Source of the DNA: Cladocopium goreaui
Lineage: Eukaryota > Sar > Dinophyceae > Suessiales > Symbiodiniaceae
DNA length: 64,000 nucleotides
Direction: 5' to 3'
Assembly: GCA_947184155.2 (NCBI GenBank)
Contig: CAMXCT020002768.1
Coordinates: 1-64,000, forward strand
This document shows, one piece after another, positions 1-12,025 of this stretch. The translations under genes and the position numbers were made by a program. Under the pieces are notes generated by a model. The model ran no database searches. It was not told the origin of the DNA and saw only the letters and a program-made list of their open reading frames with translations. The stretch's first letter is position 1. Every line of letters begins with the position of its first letter.

Positions 1-249
1 TTGACCGTGACAAGTTTGGATGGTTTGGAGGTCCTGTAGTTTCATCATTCATCTTTCATCGCAAGGAGAGTTGTCAAATATGTAGATGCTGTCAGCAACT
101 GTCGCTTTCTGCATTGTTTGCTAAGTTCTGTATCAGAGAGATTCACATGTCAGAGTTAAATGTCATGTGTTCTCCGGATTTCAGTGATCACGATTTGAAC
201 GGTAGAGCCCTGGATGAAGACGCCAGCCTTGCTCTGTCTCCGTTTCCAG

Positions 250-3200
250 GCCTTGGCCGAGGCGCTGAAGATAAACGGGCCCGTCACGAACATCAATTTG
301 ACAGTCAACAAGATTGGCGACGAGGGCGCCAAGGCCTGGTGTGTGGGATGGGCTCTTCTGAATCGCTGAATGCTGCGGCATGTCATGATGTCACTTTCCC
401 ATACTTTCCCGGCATCCTGTGACAGTGACAAGTTTGGATGGTTTGGAGGTGCTGTAGTTTCATCATTCATCTTTCATCGCAAGGAAAGGTGTCAAATATG
501 TAGATGCTGTAAGCATCTGTCGCTTTCTGCATTGTTTGCTAAGTTCTGTATCAGAGAGATTCACATGTCAGAGTTAAATGTCATGTGTTCTCCGGATTTC
601 AGTGATCACGATTTGAACGGTAGAGCCCTGGATGAAGACGCCAGCCTTGATCTGTCTCTGTTTCCAGGCCTTGGCCGAGGCGCTGAAGACAAACTCGTCC
701 GTCGCGAACATCGATTTGCGAGAAAACAAGATTGGCGCTGAGGGTGCCAAGGCCTGGTGTGTGGGATGGGCTCCGCTGAATCGCTGAATGCTGCTGCATG
801 TCATGATGTCATGTTTTCGAGATCCTCTTACAGTGAGAAGTTTGGATGGTTTGCAGGTGCTGTAGTTTCATCATTCATCTCTGTTCAAGGCTAGTTGTCA
901 AATATGTAGATGCTGCAAGCAACTGTTGATTTCTGGATTGTTTTTGCAAGGGTTCAATCAGAGAGATTTGCAGGTCTTAGTTAAATTAAACAGATCTAAG
1001 GTTTTGTCTGTAGGGCGCTTAAAATCTAGACGCCAACCTTGATCTGTCGCCGCCTCCAGGCCTTGGCCGAGGCACTGCAGATCAATAAGTCCGTCATGAA
1101 CATCGACTGGGAAGGCAACGACATTGGTCCCCAGGGTGCCAAGGCCTGGTGTGCGGTTGTCTCCGTTGAATGCTGCGACATGTATTCATATCATGTCCTC
1201 GACATTCTTTGACAGAAAGAAGTTTTGTCTCTTTGGAGGTGCTGTAGTTTCATCGTTCATCTCTGATCGAGAAAGGTTGTCAAATATGTAGAGGCTGTAA
1301 GCAACTGTTGATTTCTGGATTGTTTGCCAAGTCTTGAATCAGAGAGATTGACATGTCTCAGTGAAATGTCATTTTGTTTTGACCATGGAGCCCTCGAGCA
1401 AGACGCCGACCTTGATATGTCGCTGCCTCCAGGCTTTGACCGAGGCACTGCAGATCAACAAGTCCATGACGAATATCGCTTTGCAATACCAACCAGATTG
1501 GCGCTGAGGGTGACAAGGCCTGGTGTGTGGTGGGCTTTACAGAATACTCGCTGAATGCTGCGGCATGTATTGATGTCATTTTTTGACAGTCAGACGTAGC
1601 ATTGCAGCCTCATTGTTTTCTCTTTTGACGTGAGTGAATAGACATGCTCCTGGTCAATGAATTAAAGCAGCATCCAGGCAAATTGAATCCAGGTTCTTCA
1701 TCCTTAGGAATCCGGAGGAGACCTCCTCTACCAATTGATCTGGGATATCATATAATTATCTTCATCCATTTGCAGTTAGATTACATTTCCGAATTTCCGT
1801 TTGATGTAGAATGAGCTGGAGATGCATTTCCTTTTGCTATGTTTTGATCAAATCTAGGCATTTTTACAACAGGAATCACATCCGCAGTTAATTCCAGGAA
1901 ATCTTGCTGCAGAGAACCATTCCAGAGTTCAATATAACAGACTGATATAAAGATTTTCTGAATTCAATAAGAGGTCGCTTCAGCAGAGGATGTGATTCCT
2001 TCAGGGTGACTCCAGGGTGTCTCACATGTTTCCTTTGAAGGCTCCATGTTTTCTGATCAATGTGTGATCAATGTGTTTGATTTTGTGCTGCAAACCGTTG
2101 AAGGCTGGCAGGCACGGCGGACAGTTTTTACAGACACTTTGGTCCGACCCGCTTTCCCCATGGCATGCCCTTAGCACATGTTGGCAGGAAGAGAGTGACA
2201 GGCACACGCGCAGAACTCCTTTCGAAACTCCAGTCCGTCTCCAGGCCCGTTTCCCGTGACAATGGCGACAGTTTTTAATTCAAGTGTCTATGTACACGGA
2301 TCGCGCTCATGCGTGAAAATGTGCATGCCCTTAATCACATACAGGTTAAGTTCTTTCCACTTTAAAAGGCTATGGCCAGGTTTCAATTCACACTGCCTTT
2401 TGACTGAAAGTCTTGATCCAGGCCTTGGCCGAGGCGCTGAAGATAAAGTCGTCCGTCACGAACATCCATTTGGGATGCAACGACATTGGCGACGAGGGCG
2501 CCAAGGCCTGGTGTGTGGTGGGCTCCACTGAATGCTGCGGCGATTTGATGGAAGATGTCATGTCCCGGACATCCTGTGACAGTGACAAGTTTGAAGTTTG
2601 GAGGTGCTGTAGTTTCATCGTTCATCTTTGATCGAGTTGAGTTGTCAGCAAATGTAGATGCTGAATGGGGATTGTTTTTTCAAGTTTTGAATCAGACAGA
2701 TTCGACATGTCTCAGTTGAATGTCCTTTTTTTGAGCATTTCAGAAATCAGGTGTTGTCCGAAGGGCCCTCGAACAAGACGCCAACCTTGACCTGTCGCTG
2801 CCTCCAGGCCTTGGCCGAGGTGCTGAAGATAAACGCGTCTGTCGCAAACATCAATTTGATCTACAACGAGATTGGTGCCGAGGGCGCCAAGGCCTGGTGT
2901 GTGGTGGGCTCCACTGAATGCTGCGGTGATTTGATGGAAGATGTCATGTCCCGGACATCCTGTGACAGTGACAAGTTTGAAGTTTGGAGGTGCTGTAGTT
3001 TCATCGTTCATCTTTGATCGAGTTGAGTTGTCAGCAAATTAAAGTGTAGATGCTGAATAAAACGGTGGATTTCTGGATTGTTTTTTCAGGTTTCAATTCA
3101 GAGAGATTGGACATGTCTCAGTTGAATGTCCTTTTTTTCTGAGCATTTCAGAAATCAGGTTTTGACGGTAGAACCACGAACAAGATGCCAGCCTTGATCT

Positions 3201-5642
3201 GTTGCTGCCTCCAGGCCTTGGCTGAGGCACTCAAAATCAACAAGTCCATCACGAACATCAAGTTGGGAGGGAACCAGATTGGTGCCGAGGGCGCCAAGGC
3301 CTGGTGTGTGGCGGGCTCCGCAGAATGCTGCGGCGATTTGATGGAAGATGTCATGTCCCGGACATCCTGTGACAGTGACAGTGACGGTTTGGAGGTGCTG
3401 TAGTTTCATCATTCATCTCTGATCGAGTTGAGTTGTCAGCAAATATGTAGATGCTGAATGGGGATTGTTTTTCCAAGTTTTGAATCAGAGAGATTCGATA
3501 TCTCTCAGTTGAATGTGAATTGTTCGTGGGATTTCAGTGATCAGGTTTTGACGGTAGAACCACGAACGAGATGCCAGCCAGCCTTGATCTATCTCTGCCT
3601 CTAGGCCTTGGCCGAGGCGCTTAAAATCAACAAGTGCGTTACGGAGATCCTTTTGTATGAAAACCAGATTGGCGACGAGGGGGCCAAGGCCTGGTGTGTG
3701 GTGGGCTCCGCAGAATCGCTGAATGCTGCGGCATGTCATGCTGTCATATTTTCGACATCCTTTGACAGTGAGAAGTTTGGATGGTTTGGAGGTGTTGTAG
3801 TTTCATCGTTCATCTCGGATCGAGTTGAGTTGTCAAATACTCCCAATCCAGCTGTATGGAGATGCTGAATGAAACCGTGGATTTCTGGGTCGTTTTTCCA
3901 AGTTTTGAATCAGAGAGATTGGACATGTCTAAGTTGAATGTCCTTTTTTTTTATTTTATCTTTTTTTAAGCATTTCAGAAATCAGGTTTTGTCTGTAGGG
4001 CCCTTAAAATCTAAACGCCAACTCACTGCATACAGGCCTTGGCTGAGGCACTTAAAATCAACAAGTCCATCACGAACATCAATTTGGGAGGGAACCAGAT
4101 TGGTGCCGAGGGCGCCAAGGCCTGGTGTGTGGCGGGCTCCGCAGAATGCTGCGGCGATTTGATGGAAGATGTCATGTCCCGGACATCCTGTGACAGTGAC
4201 AGTGACGGTTTGGAGGTGCTGTAGTTTCATCATTCATCTCTGATCGAGTTGAGTTGTCAGCAAATATGTAGATGCTGAATTGGGATTGTTTTTCCAAGTT
4301 TTGAATCAGAGAGATTCGATATCTCTCAGTTGAATGTGAATTGTTCGTGGGATTTCAGTGATCAGGTTTTGACGGTAGACACCACGAACGAGATGCCAAC
4401 CTTAATCTGTCGCTGCCTCCAGGCCTTGGCCGAGGCACTGAAGATAAACGGGTCCGTCACGAACATCCTTTTGTACAACAACCAGATTGGCGACGAGGGC
4501 ACCAAGGCCTGGTGTGTGGTGGGCTCCGCAGAATCGCTGAATGCTGTGGCATGTCATGATGTCATGTTTTCGACATCCTTTGACAGTGAGAAGTTTGTAT
4601 GGTTTGGAGGTGCTCTAGTTTCATCGTTCATGTCGGACCGAGTGGAGTTGTCAAAGACTCCCGATCCAGCTGTATGTAGATGCTGAATGAAACTGTGGAT
4701 TTCTGGATGTTTTTTCCAAGTTTAGAATCAGAGAGATTCGATATGTCTCAGTTGAATGTGAATTGTTCGTGGGATTTCAGTGATCAGGTTTTGATGGTAG
4801 AAACCACGAACGAGATGCCAACCTTAATCTGTCGCTGCCTCCAGGCCTTGGCCGAGGCACTGAAGATAAACGCCTCTGTTGCAAACATCGATTTGGACAA
4901 CAACCAGATTGGCGACGAGGGCGCCAAGGCCTGGTGTGTGGTGGGCTCGGCTGAATGCTGCAGCATGTCATGATGTAATGTTTTCGACATCCTTTGACGG
5001 TGAGAAGTTTGGCTGGTTTGGAGGTGCTGTAGTTTCATCGTTCATCTCGGATCGAGTTGAGTTGTCAAATACTCCCAATCCAGCTGTATGTCATACTGTA
5101 TGTAGATGCTGAATGAAACCGTGGATTTCTGGGTCGTTTTTCCAGGTTTTGAATCAGAGAGATTCGACATGTCTCAGTTGAATGTCAATTGTTCGCGGGA
5201 TTTCAGAAATCAGGTTTTGACGGTAGAACCACGAACGAGATGCCAGCCAGCCTTGATCTATCTCTGCCTCCAGGCCTTGGCCGAGGCGCTTAAAATCAAC
5301 AAGTGCGTTACGGAGATCCTTTTGTATAAAAACCAGATTGGCGACGAGGGGGCCAAGGCCTGGTGTGTGTGGTGGGCTCCGCAGAATCGCTGAATGCTGT
5401 GGTGTCATGCTGTCATATTTTCGACAGCCTGTGACAGTGAGAAGTTTGGATGGTTTGGAGGTGCTGGAGTTTCATTGTTCTCGGATCGAGAGTTGTCCAA
5501 TCTGCTGCATTCTGCTGTCCGCTGGCGACTGATTCGTCAACCAAACCAGGCCCTGACGGAGGCGATAGAGGAGCGAAACAGGAAGGGCGTTCCCTTGACG
5601 TGTTCCTGGGAGGAGGAGGAGGAGGAGGAGGAGGAGTGGTGA
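250..5642 (+). CDS. LRR gene made of tandem 84-bp cassette exons (5' partial)
   Basis: Twelve exon-like units start at 250, 668, 1060, 1433, 2422, 2808, 3215, 3605, 4036, 4423, 4845 and 5274, followed by a terminal exon at 5550-5642. Eleven of the twelve are exactly 84 bp, open in phase 0, and encode one 28-residue leucine-rich repeat of the ribonuclease-inhibitor/NLRC3 kind (pattern ALAEALKINxSVTNIxLxxN then IGDEGAK). Every unit starts after a CAG acceptor (TAG at 3605) and ends AAG|GCCTGG, which implies a GC donor. The obvious GT three bases further on would break the frame. Units with their introns recur every 370-430 bp, so the array grew by exon-plus-intron duplication. LRRs of this type form a curved protein-binding solenoid; partner and location are unknown. 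The gene continues upstream of the window, so the N-terminus and any effector domain are missing. Confidence 0.82.
1433..1517 (+). pseudogene. Frameshifted LRR cassette exon (85 bp)
   Basis: This unit has the same acceptor and the same GC donor context as its neighbours, but it is 85 bp long. One extra base lies near the NxIG codons, where TACCAACCAG stands in place of the expected TACAACCAG type. Reading through gives a stop in the GCTGAGGGT stretch. It is followed by the longest cassette-free interval of the array (1518-2421). If the gene is expressed, the unit must be skipped, which the phase-0 symmetry of all cassettes allows. Confidence 0.65.
5550..5642 (+). CDS. Terminal exon of the LRR gene with polyglutamate tail
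   Basis: After acceptor CCAG the frame begins ALTEAIEERNRKG, matching the start of the LRR cassettes (ALAEAL). It then diverges to a charged tail, CSW, nine Glu codons (GAG), Trp and TGA. It joins in phase 0 to the preceding GC-donor exon at 5274-5357. The GAG run is a short trinucleotide repeat and is probably length-variable. Being in frame with the array and ending in a stop makes it the likely C-terminus. Confidence 0.7.
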   Translation, partial: ALTEAIEERNRKGVPLTCSWEEEEEEEEEW

Positions 5643-7330
5643 GGCCGGGAAAGCTCTGGGGTGAGGCCATGGATCCCCTTTTTAGGCCGAGATGGACCCT
5701 CGGAGGTGATTGAGCAGGTCTCTCTATTTCTGAATGTTTTGATGGATTTGCTGAGTTTCTTTTTCCTGCACGAAAGGCTTGATGCAGAAATGCAAGGCTT
5801 CCAGAATTTGGATGAATCAGCGATTAATCAACTAGGGTCCTTCAGATTCAGCCTGCAGGTTGCTGCGCTGGAATTATCCGAAACCTGGAGTTGCTATCAT
5901 TGGACAGGAGAAGACAGGTCTCACACGCTCCGGCTCTCACACACGATGCTGTCCGGAGCCATGCAGAAGTATGATAGAGAGCACTCAATGTGTGGAGGAC
6001 TGGAGACAGTCCCATGCAACTGCGAATCAAAATTGTGTCTCTGAAGGCAGCTCTGAAGTCTCGGGCCATACATTGATCATACTGTACCAAATCCCAACAT
6101 TCCAGAAGCCGAACGATTCACACCTTACACAACAAATCTCAGAAGTATTCACATCGAGCTGGTCTCAGGGTATGATGAAGAAATCAGTGGATCTGGGAGG
6201 AAGCACCAACTTCAAGCCAGGAGAACTTCTGGATCATGGGCATATAGAATCAATGGCCAACCCATTCACAATCCATTCACACCTCACCATGTGACAGATT
6301 CAATCTCATGGTACGCTCTAGCTTCGATACTTTGGAGATCTTTGGAGTATGTAAATGTAGTATAATGTAGTCAAAAGATGTGGAAAACCAATGTTTGCAT
6401 ACTCTCACGTGCTTGCAGATCAAGATGGTAGCTGCTATGAACTCCAGTGTTGCAGTAATCTGTGTGCTGTCGTTGCCAAGTCTCGCTGGCTCCCCCATTC
6501 TGTGGTTCTTACATCCAGACATAAAGCATCCAGCTACTGTAGTCAGTCATATTTTCATAGTTTTTCCATGTTTTTTGATCCGACTCATTCGGTCATCCTT
6601 CGTTCCAAATTCATCCAAATTCATCTAAATTCACTATGTTGACGATGGTCATAATCGATGGCAAATCCTAGGTGCCAGGATGAATATCTTGAATGTTCTA
6701 GAATAGTATGGATAGTGTTCCTGCTTTCACAATAAAGCAGCGCTCATCCAAGCATTGAACTTTTCTCTCGAACATTGAAACCGTACAAGAAACGCGCAAG
6801 CAGACGCAGTCACAGCTCCAAAAACCGGGCATGCCGTGCCGTGCCGTTGCCGTAAGCACGCTGCCTCCTGCGTCCAGCAGCTCGCCACCCAGTTGGTTTC
6901 CGGCATCTCTGGTTGTTGGTCTCAGAGGTTTTTTTCCGTTCACACCCCGTACTTTGCCGGTTGACAAATTTGACAAGTTCTCAAGTCAAAGGTTCTAGTT
7001 GTGGTTTTGTCAGTCTTCCCACCTGTGCCAGGTATTTCTCCGACCGCAGGTAGTGGCAGATTGTGAAGTCTCAGGCTGGCTTGGGCGCGGTATGATGGGG
7101 TCCAACCTCGGTGATGGCTGATTTGATGGTCGAGTGGTTTCAATCCAGTTCTGATCCGTGGGATGATCCTCCAAACTCCCACAGCTCTCATGCGGCACAA
7201 GAGTCAGTTTCAGGAGCCAGTTTGGATATGGTCGAGGAGTGTTTCGGATATGTTTTGAGGCTTTGAGGAGCGTGTATTTTCTAAACTGAGATCATTGGGT
7301 ATTTCGAGCTTACTGATTACTGATTACTGG
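5643..7330. other. No gene recognised
   Basis: Mixed-composition DNA after the LRR terminal exon. I see only short incidental ORFs, no repeated exon pattern and no RNA gene. The first few hundred bases presumably hold the 3' UTR of the LRR gene. Confidence 0.5.
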
Positions 7331-7332
7331 CT

Positions 7333-7870
7333 GCCTCATGTTCCCGCTGCGTGTTCCGCGCAAGCCAGGGATATGACACCGCTGTGATCGTGGCACCAAA
7401 AAAAAGGGAGCCATCGGGGGCTGGTGAAAGTCCAGCGATGTGGCATGGTGTGGCGACACTTCGGTCATCATGGCCATGGACAGCTGAGAAATCCCCATCC
7501 AAAATGGAGGTTTATAGCTGGGATAACATACAAATGGATACAAATGGGTGATTTTCCATCAGGTTTGCCTACTGGATCCTACTGGATGAATTTTGATGAA
7601 CTCGTGGTTTCACTTAGTTTGCTGACGCTATAGTACGGCATGATTTCACACTTGCATCCACTTCCGGGCTGAAATTGTAGAGTGTCAAAGATTGACGCCA
7701 AGAGAGTTTGGGCATTTTTTTCCTCAGCGCGGTGGTTTTGTTCTTCTGTAGGTGTGCAGTGCAACACCGTTCAATCTTTATGTGATTTTATGTGCAATAT
7801 TGGGCGTTTCGGCAATTCACAAGATTGTGTGGATGCATGCCCAAGATTAAATTGGTTCAAACATGTGAAG
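7333..7870. repeat. Diverged duplicated segment, copy 1
   Basis: Colinear with 11498-12025. Shared blocks include a stretch around GCCAGGGATATGA, a block around AAAATGGAGGTTTA, another at GGTGATTTTCCAT, and the long block ending in CAACACCGTTCAATCTTT. Neither copy has a conserved reading frame, so this is a dispersed repeat or old segmental duplication, not a gene pair. Confidence 0.6.
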
Positions 7871-8157
7871 GACAACTTTTGCGGACCAACCAATCAATCA
7901 ATAAATTGGACCAAACTTCCACAGGGGTCAGCACGCAACAGTAGCTGTAGCTGGTTGACGAGAGCATGGCGGAAACTTTGATACAGTGCAGAGTGCAAAC
8001 AACTTTGATATACTCGTACATTGAAAGCTAACCACAAAGCTAAACGTTGAATCGTACTTTTGAACATGGAATTTTGATTTTGAGTATACTTGAAATATCT
8101 TGCAATCTCCGATGAAACCTGAAAACATCCGATTTGAATCTATTTGAAGTATATAAT

Positions 8158-8203
8158 CATCATCACAATCACCACAATCATCACAATCACCACAATCATC
8201 ACC
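8158..8203. repeat. ATCATCACAATCACC microsatellite
   Basis: Short imperfect array of ATCATC/ACAATCACC units. No coding interpretation. Confidence 0.7.
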
Positions 8204-9269
8204 AGACCAGACCATAACCCTAAGAATCATCCCCAACAAAAGTCTCGGAACTGGCGATTTGTTCTGTGGTCCATCACATCACTGCCATTGCCATCCAGCT
8301 GGAGTGCCATGTCTCGGGGCGCCGGGCTTCGAAGTCCGAATCTTGGAACGTGGCGAGGGCGATTTCCGAAGTTTAGGGCTTGGGATATGGCACGGTTGGT
8401 TCAAAATGACTCAAACACAGTTTCTTCAAAGATTCTGTATTGGCCCTGAGATTTTAGATGATTTTAGAGTTTGGAGTGTAATTTTCGGTATTCACTTGCA
8501 GAGCAACATGGATGAATGTCGTGCACACATATTTTCTGCTGTTTTTGGCTGATCCTTGCAGAAAATGACAAACACGCAAGTATAAGATGTGGCTGGCGGC
8601 TTTGAATATGTCCGGGCTTTCCTACCAAACAGATGAAATGATTCTCCCTATTGGCGTTCATATTTTGGGGCCTCGGGTGGCTCAAAACCTGGGTGAGTTT
8701 TCATCTAATTTTGCTGGGTTGGTATCCAGTTACGTCGCCCACTTTTTCTCCTACAATAGTGGGTCCCATACAGAGTGATATCCTCATGCAATTGGGGATG
8801 CACCATTTCACACAGCTTGATGTTTAACCGTCTTCTGACACATATGGCAAATCCCAATTTTTGGTGAAACAAACTTCCATTTCTGCAGAATTTCGAGCCT
8901 CCCATCTTTGTGGATCAAATCTTCACATTTTTTGCCCTGGAAAATCGCTGGCTTTCTGTCGTTCCACCCCGATGGATCCGACCTTTTTCGGTAGGATGCC
9001 GTTTGGCGCCTGGACGGAGGAGGATTGGCGCTTGAGGGACCGGCGCCAACCAGGTGCCGATCGACTTTTTCCACACTTGGACGTGGTGCAGTTCCAGTGA
9101 ACTAAGTGGATAGATTCCACAAGACATGATTTCACCATAGTTATATAGTCAGTTATAGTGGCCCCATATCCCAATTGATAATCTATGGCTGTCTCAAGAA
9201 TTGCCCCATAAACAAGCCCAAGTGCACTCCCAAGTAGGGATTTCACCAACTATGGCGATACACTTGGGA

Positions 9270-9303
9270 TATCATCATCATCATCATCATCACCATCATC
9301 ATA
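9270..9303. repeat. (ATC)n microsatellite
   Basis: About ten ATC/ACC triplets in AT-rich gene-free DNA. Confidence 0.85.
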
Positions 9304-10534
9304 GCATGTAACCATGGGATAATTATTCTGGGATATACATGGAATTACAATTGGGTTCAGTACTAATATGGGATTTACTTGGGAGATCTAACCAACTTAA
9401 CCAGAAACCGATTTCATGGGCACCAGGGAATTAAGATGGGATTTAATGGGATATTATGGGACCAATCTCGTACCAATAATGATAGTGTTTAATGTTTCTT
9501 GATTTAACCAGTAAACATGAGAACATATATAAATGATCGGATAGAACCAACGACATGCAATTTGGGTTTCTGAAAAAAATAAGAATACTACACAATGGCA
9601 ATTTTGGGGTGGCAACGATGATAAGTCATGGGATTTAGGGGTACCCGACGAAACTCGGGGAGTTAATATGATTACACCAATGGGATTCCGCAATAGATTG
9701 ATTTAGCGGAAAAAATACAAGACATGCGAATTGTGATCCCTTCCCCCAATCTAAAATTTACCGTTTGTTTCACCAAAACAAACAGATCCAATTGTCAAAC
9801 TGTGGGACTCATGGGCGAAGCGATCATGATGGATGGACGCTAAACAATTGGATGCTCTAACTGAGATATGGGTTGATTTGAGAATAGGGTGCCCCAAATC
9901 CGCTTGATGGACAAATGGTGTAGCTAGGATTATTGTACCCTCTAGTAATTGGACATAGCTATTGGAAATGGCCGATTGATAGATGATTTACCTGGTAAAA
10001 GTGGTGATTTTCCAGAACTAAGTTAAATTACCAGAGGGCACTGTACCATTCATACCATTCTTCAAAGAAACCACAATGAACACACGCCCTTTCTTTACGG
10101 CAAAACAGATTGCAAGCTCGTCTCATTGAAGGTACCCCCTTGCAATCTAGGCCTCGATTCCCCATTGACTTGTATACTTGGTGGTCCCATTTAGATCCAT
10201 TTAGTAAATACCTTATAACTTATAAAATCTATAACTTATAACATCTTGTAACCCTGGTTGTAAACGGCTGTTGAGTAGGGCAATCCTCCACTTAAAACTG
10301 AAGGGAACTAGCCTATAAAAACAATTCCCTCGGATGAACCACCACATGAATTTCCATCAGTTTATCTCCGTATTTCCACAATATGTCCTATCTTTTCGAC
10401 CATTTCCCCTCCAAAACGACTGGTGGTTGGTTCACTTCTTCACTCAGCTGGTATGATCAAGTATATCCCCAAATAAATATGTAACATCCTCATTCCACCA
10501 TTCTACCACCTGTTTTTCTTGGTGAACGTCCCGT

Positions 10535-10642
10535 CTCGTTCTGCGGCCGCCAGGTCCCTACCTGATCCATGACGAAGCCTCCACGCCCGATGTCCTGCAG
10601 GCGAAGGCCGAGGCCTGTCGTGCCCGGTTGGATGGTTGCCGT
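10535..10642 (+). other. GC-rich islet, possible isolated exon
   Basis: A sharp GC-rich islet in AT-rich DNA, open in one frame with plausible composition: PYLIHDEASTPDVLQAKAEA, continuing through CRARLDG. Flanking CAG|G sites could serve as splice sites. No neighbouring exon of the same gene was found and the family is not recognised. It could equally be a captured exon fragment. Confidence 0.25.
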
Positions 10643-11497
10643 GGGATTCCACTACCCTTCATATAGGGATGATCATAATCCATTCATATCTTTGATATAG
10701 GGGAATCCCCAACCAGGCAGCAATATTAGATTCAAGGGACGCATAATCCATTATATATGAGAATACCCCAAAAAAATTGACCAGGCAGTATGAGAGGGAC
10801 GAGGGTTTGAACACTGCTTGTTTGGTAATTTAACTTGGACATGGGTTACTTTAAGCAGCAAAACAAGGATCTCACTACTTGATGTATCAACGGTATCAAC
10901 CAACCAAAGATAGTTATGATCTACGGAGGTTTCCAATCCATGGGGGTACCCCTAAATCATCCATTTCGGCTTGGGGTTTTCCCATGAAAACCAACCAGCT
11001 ATTGGGGTAGCCCCATGACTATGGAACCCCCCCCGCTATGAAAAACTGCTTGGGATAAGCCGAACGATCGTTGGATCCATTGGATCCTGTTGGTTCTGGT
11101 GCCCTCGACCTTGGTCGACCTTGGATTCGTGACCTTTCAAAACCCAAAACCCATGGGTTGAGACGTGGAAAAGCCCATGCTTTCCATAACCTGGACCTCA
11201 GACCTCATGTTGAAACATGGGCCTACCGGGGATTTTTTTGCGTTTTCCTTACCATCGACAAATTGCGAGAAGGATCGAGAAGCTGTGTGGGTTCCGGAGG
11301 TTGTTTGCAAGAGTTGGATATGTTTGAGGAATAAAGCCTGGTTAATTAAGGACGTTCCCCCAACATAGTAGTGATGTCATTGGATACTAGAATGGTACAT
11401 CCCCCCAATTAGCAACAACCCAGTGACTACAGTGGTGAATAAATGTCGGGCTTGATGTTACTTTCCAAACTAACTATATACTCAGGTCCCATCTTGG

Positions 11498-12025
11498 TTG
11501 CCTCATGTTGGAACTGTAGTCTTTTTGGCATTGGAGTATCCTCGCTTCGGCATGCTCCGCACACGCCAGGGATGTGAAACCGCTGTGAATATCGTGGCAC
11601 GAGAAAAGGGAGGGGCTTGGTGACCTGTGGCTACGCTTCGGTAATCAAACATGGAGAGCTGGGAAATCCCCAGCCAAAATGGAGGTTTACAGCAGTTCGC
11701 TGGGAAAAGAAAATGGGTGATTCTCCATTGCCAGGTTTGACTCTTGGAGGATACATTTGATGAGATCGTTTTTTCCATTGTTGGGTTGCTGATGCTACCG
11801 CATGGTGTTGAACTTGCACCCACTTTCGGGTTGAAGTTGCGAAGTGTCAAGGGTTGATGCCAGGTGACTTGTGAGACAAAATGAACATTTCTATAAGAGT
11901 GGTGGCTTTGTTCTTCTGTAGGTTCGCAGTGCAACACCGTTCAATCTTTCTGTGCAATTTTGGAGCGTTAAAAAATGTGGATGCGTCCCCAAGGTGAACT
12001 TGGTTCAAAAACGTGAAAAAGACAT
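11498..12025. repeat. Diverged duplicated segment, copy 2
   Basis: Counterpart of 7333-7870 with the same block order and strand. Many substitutions and indels separate the two, so the duplication is old. Confidence 0.6.

Larger units (their letters stand above)
7871..11497. other. Gene-poor AT-rich stretch
   Basis: Apart from the microsatellites and the GC-rich islet near 10.5 kb there is no supported gene. The region is rich in short TATAA/TTATA inverted motifs (for example 10203-10252) and in CCCCA/TGGGG runs, which look like remnants of small terminal-inverted-repeat elements. Confidence 0.4.
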
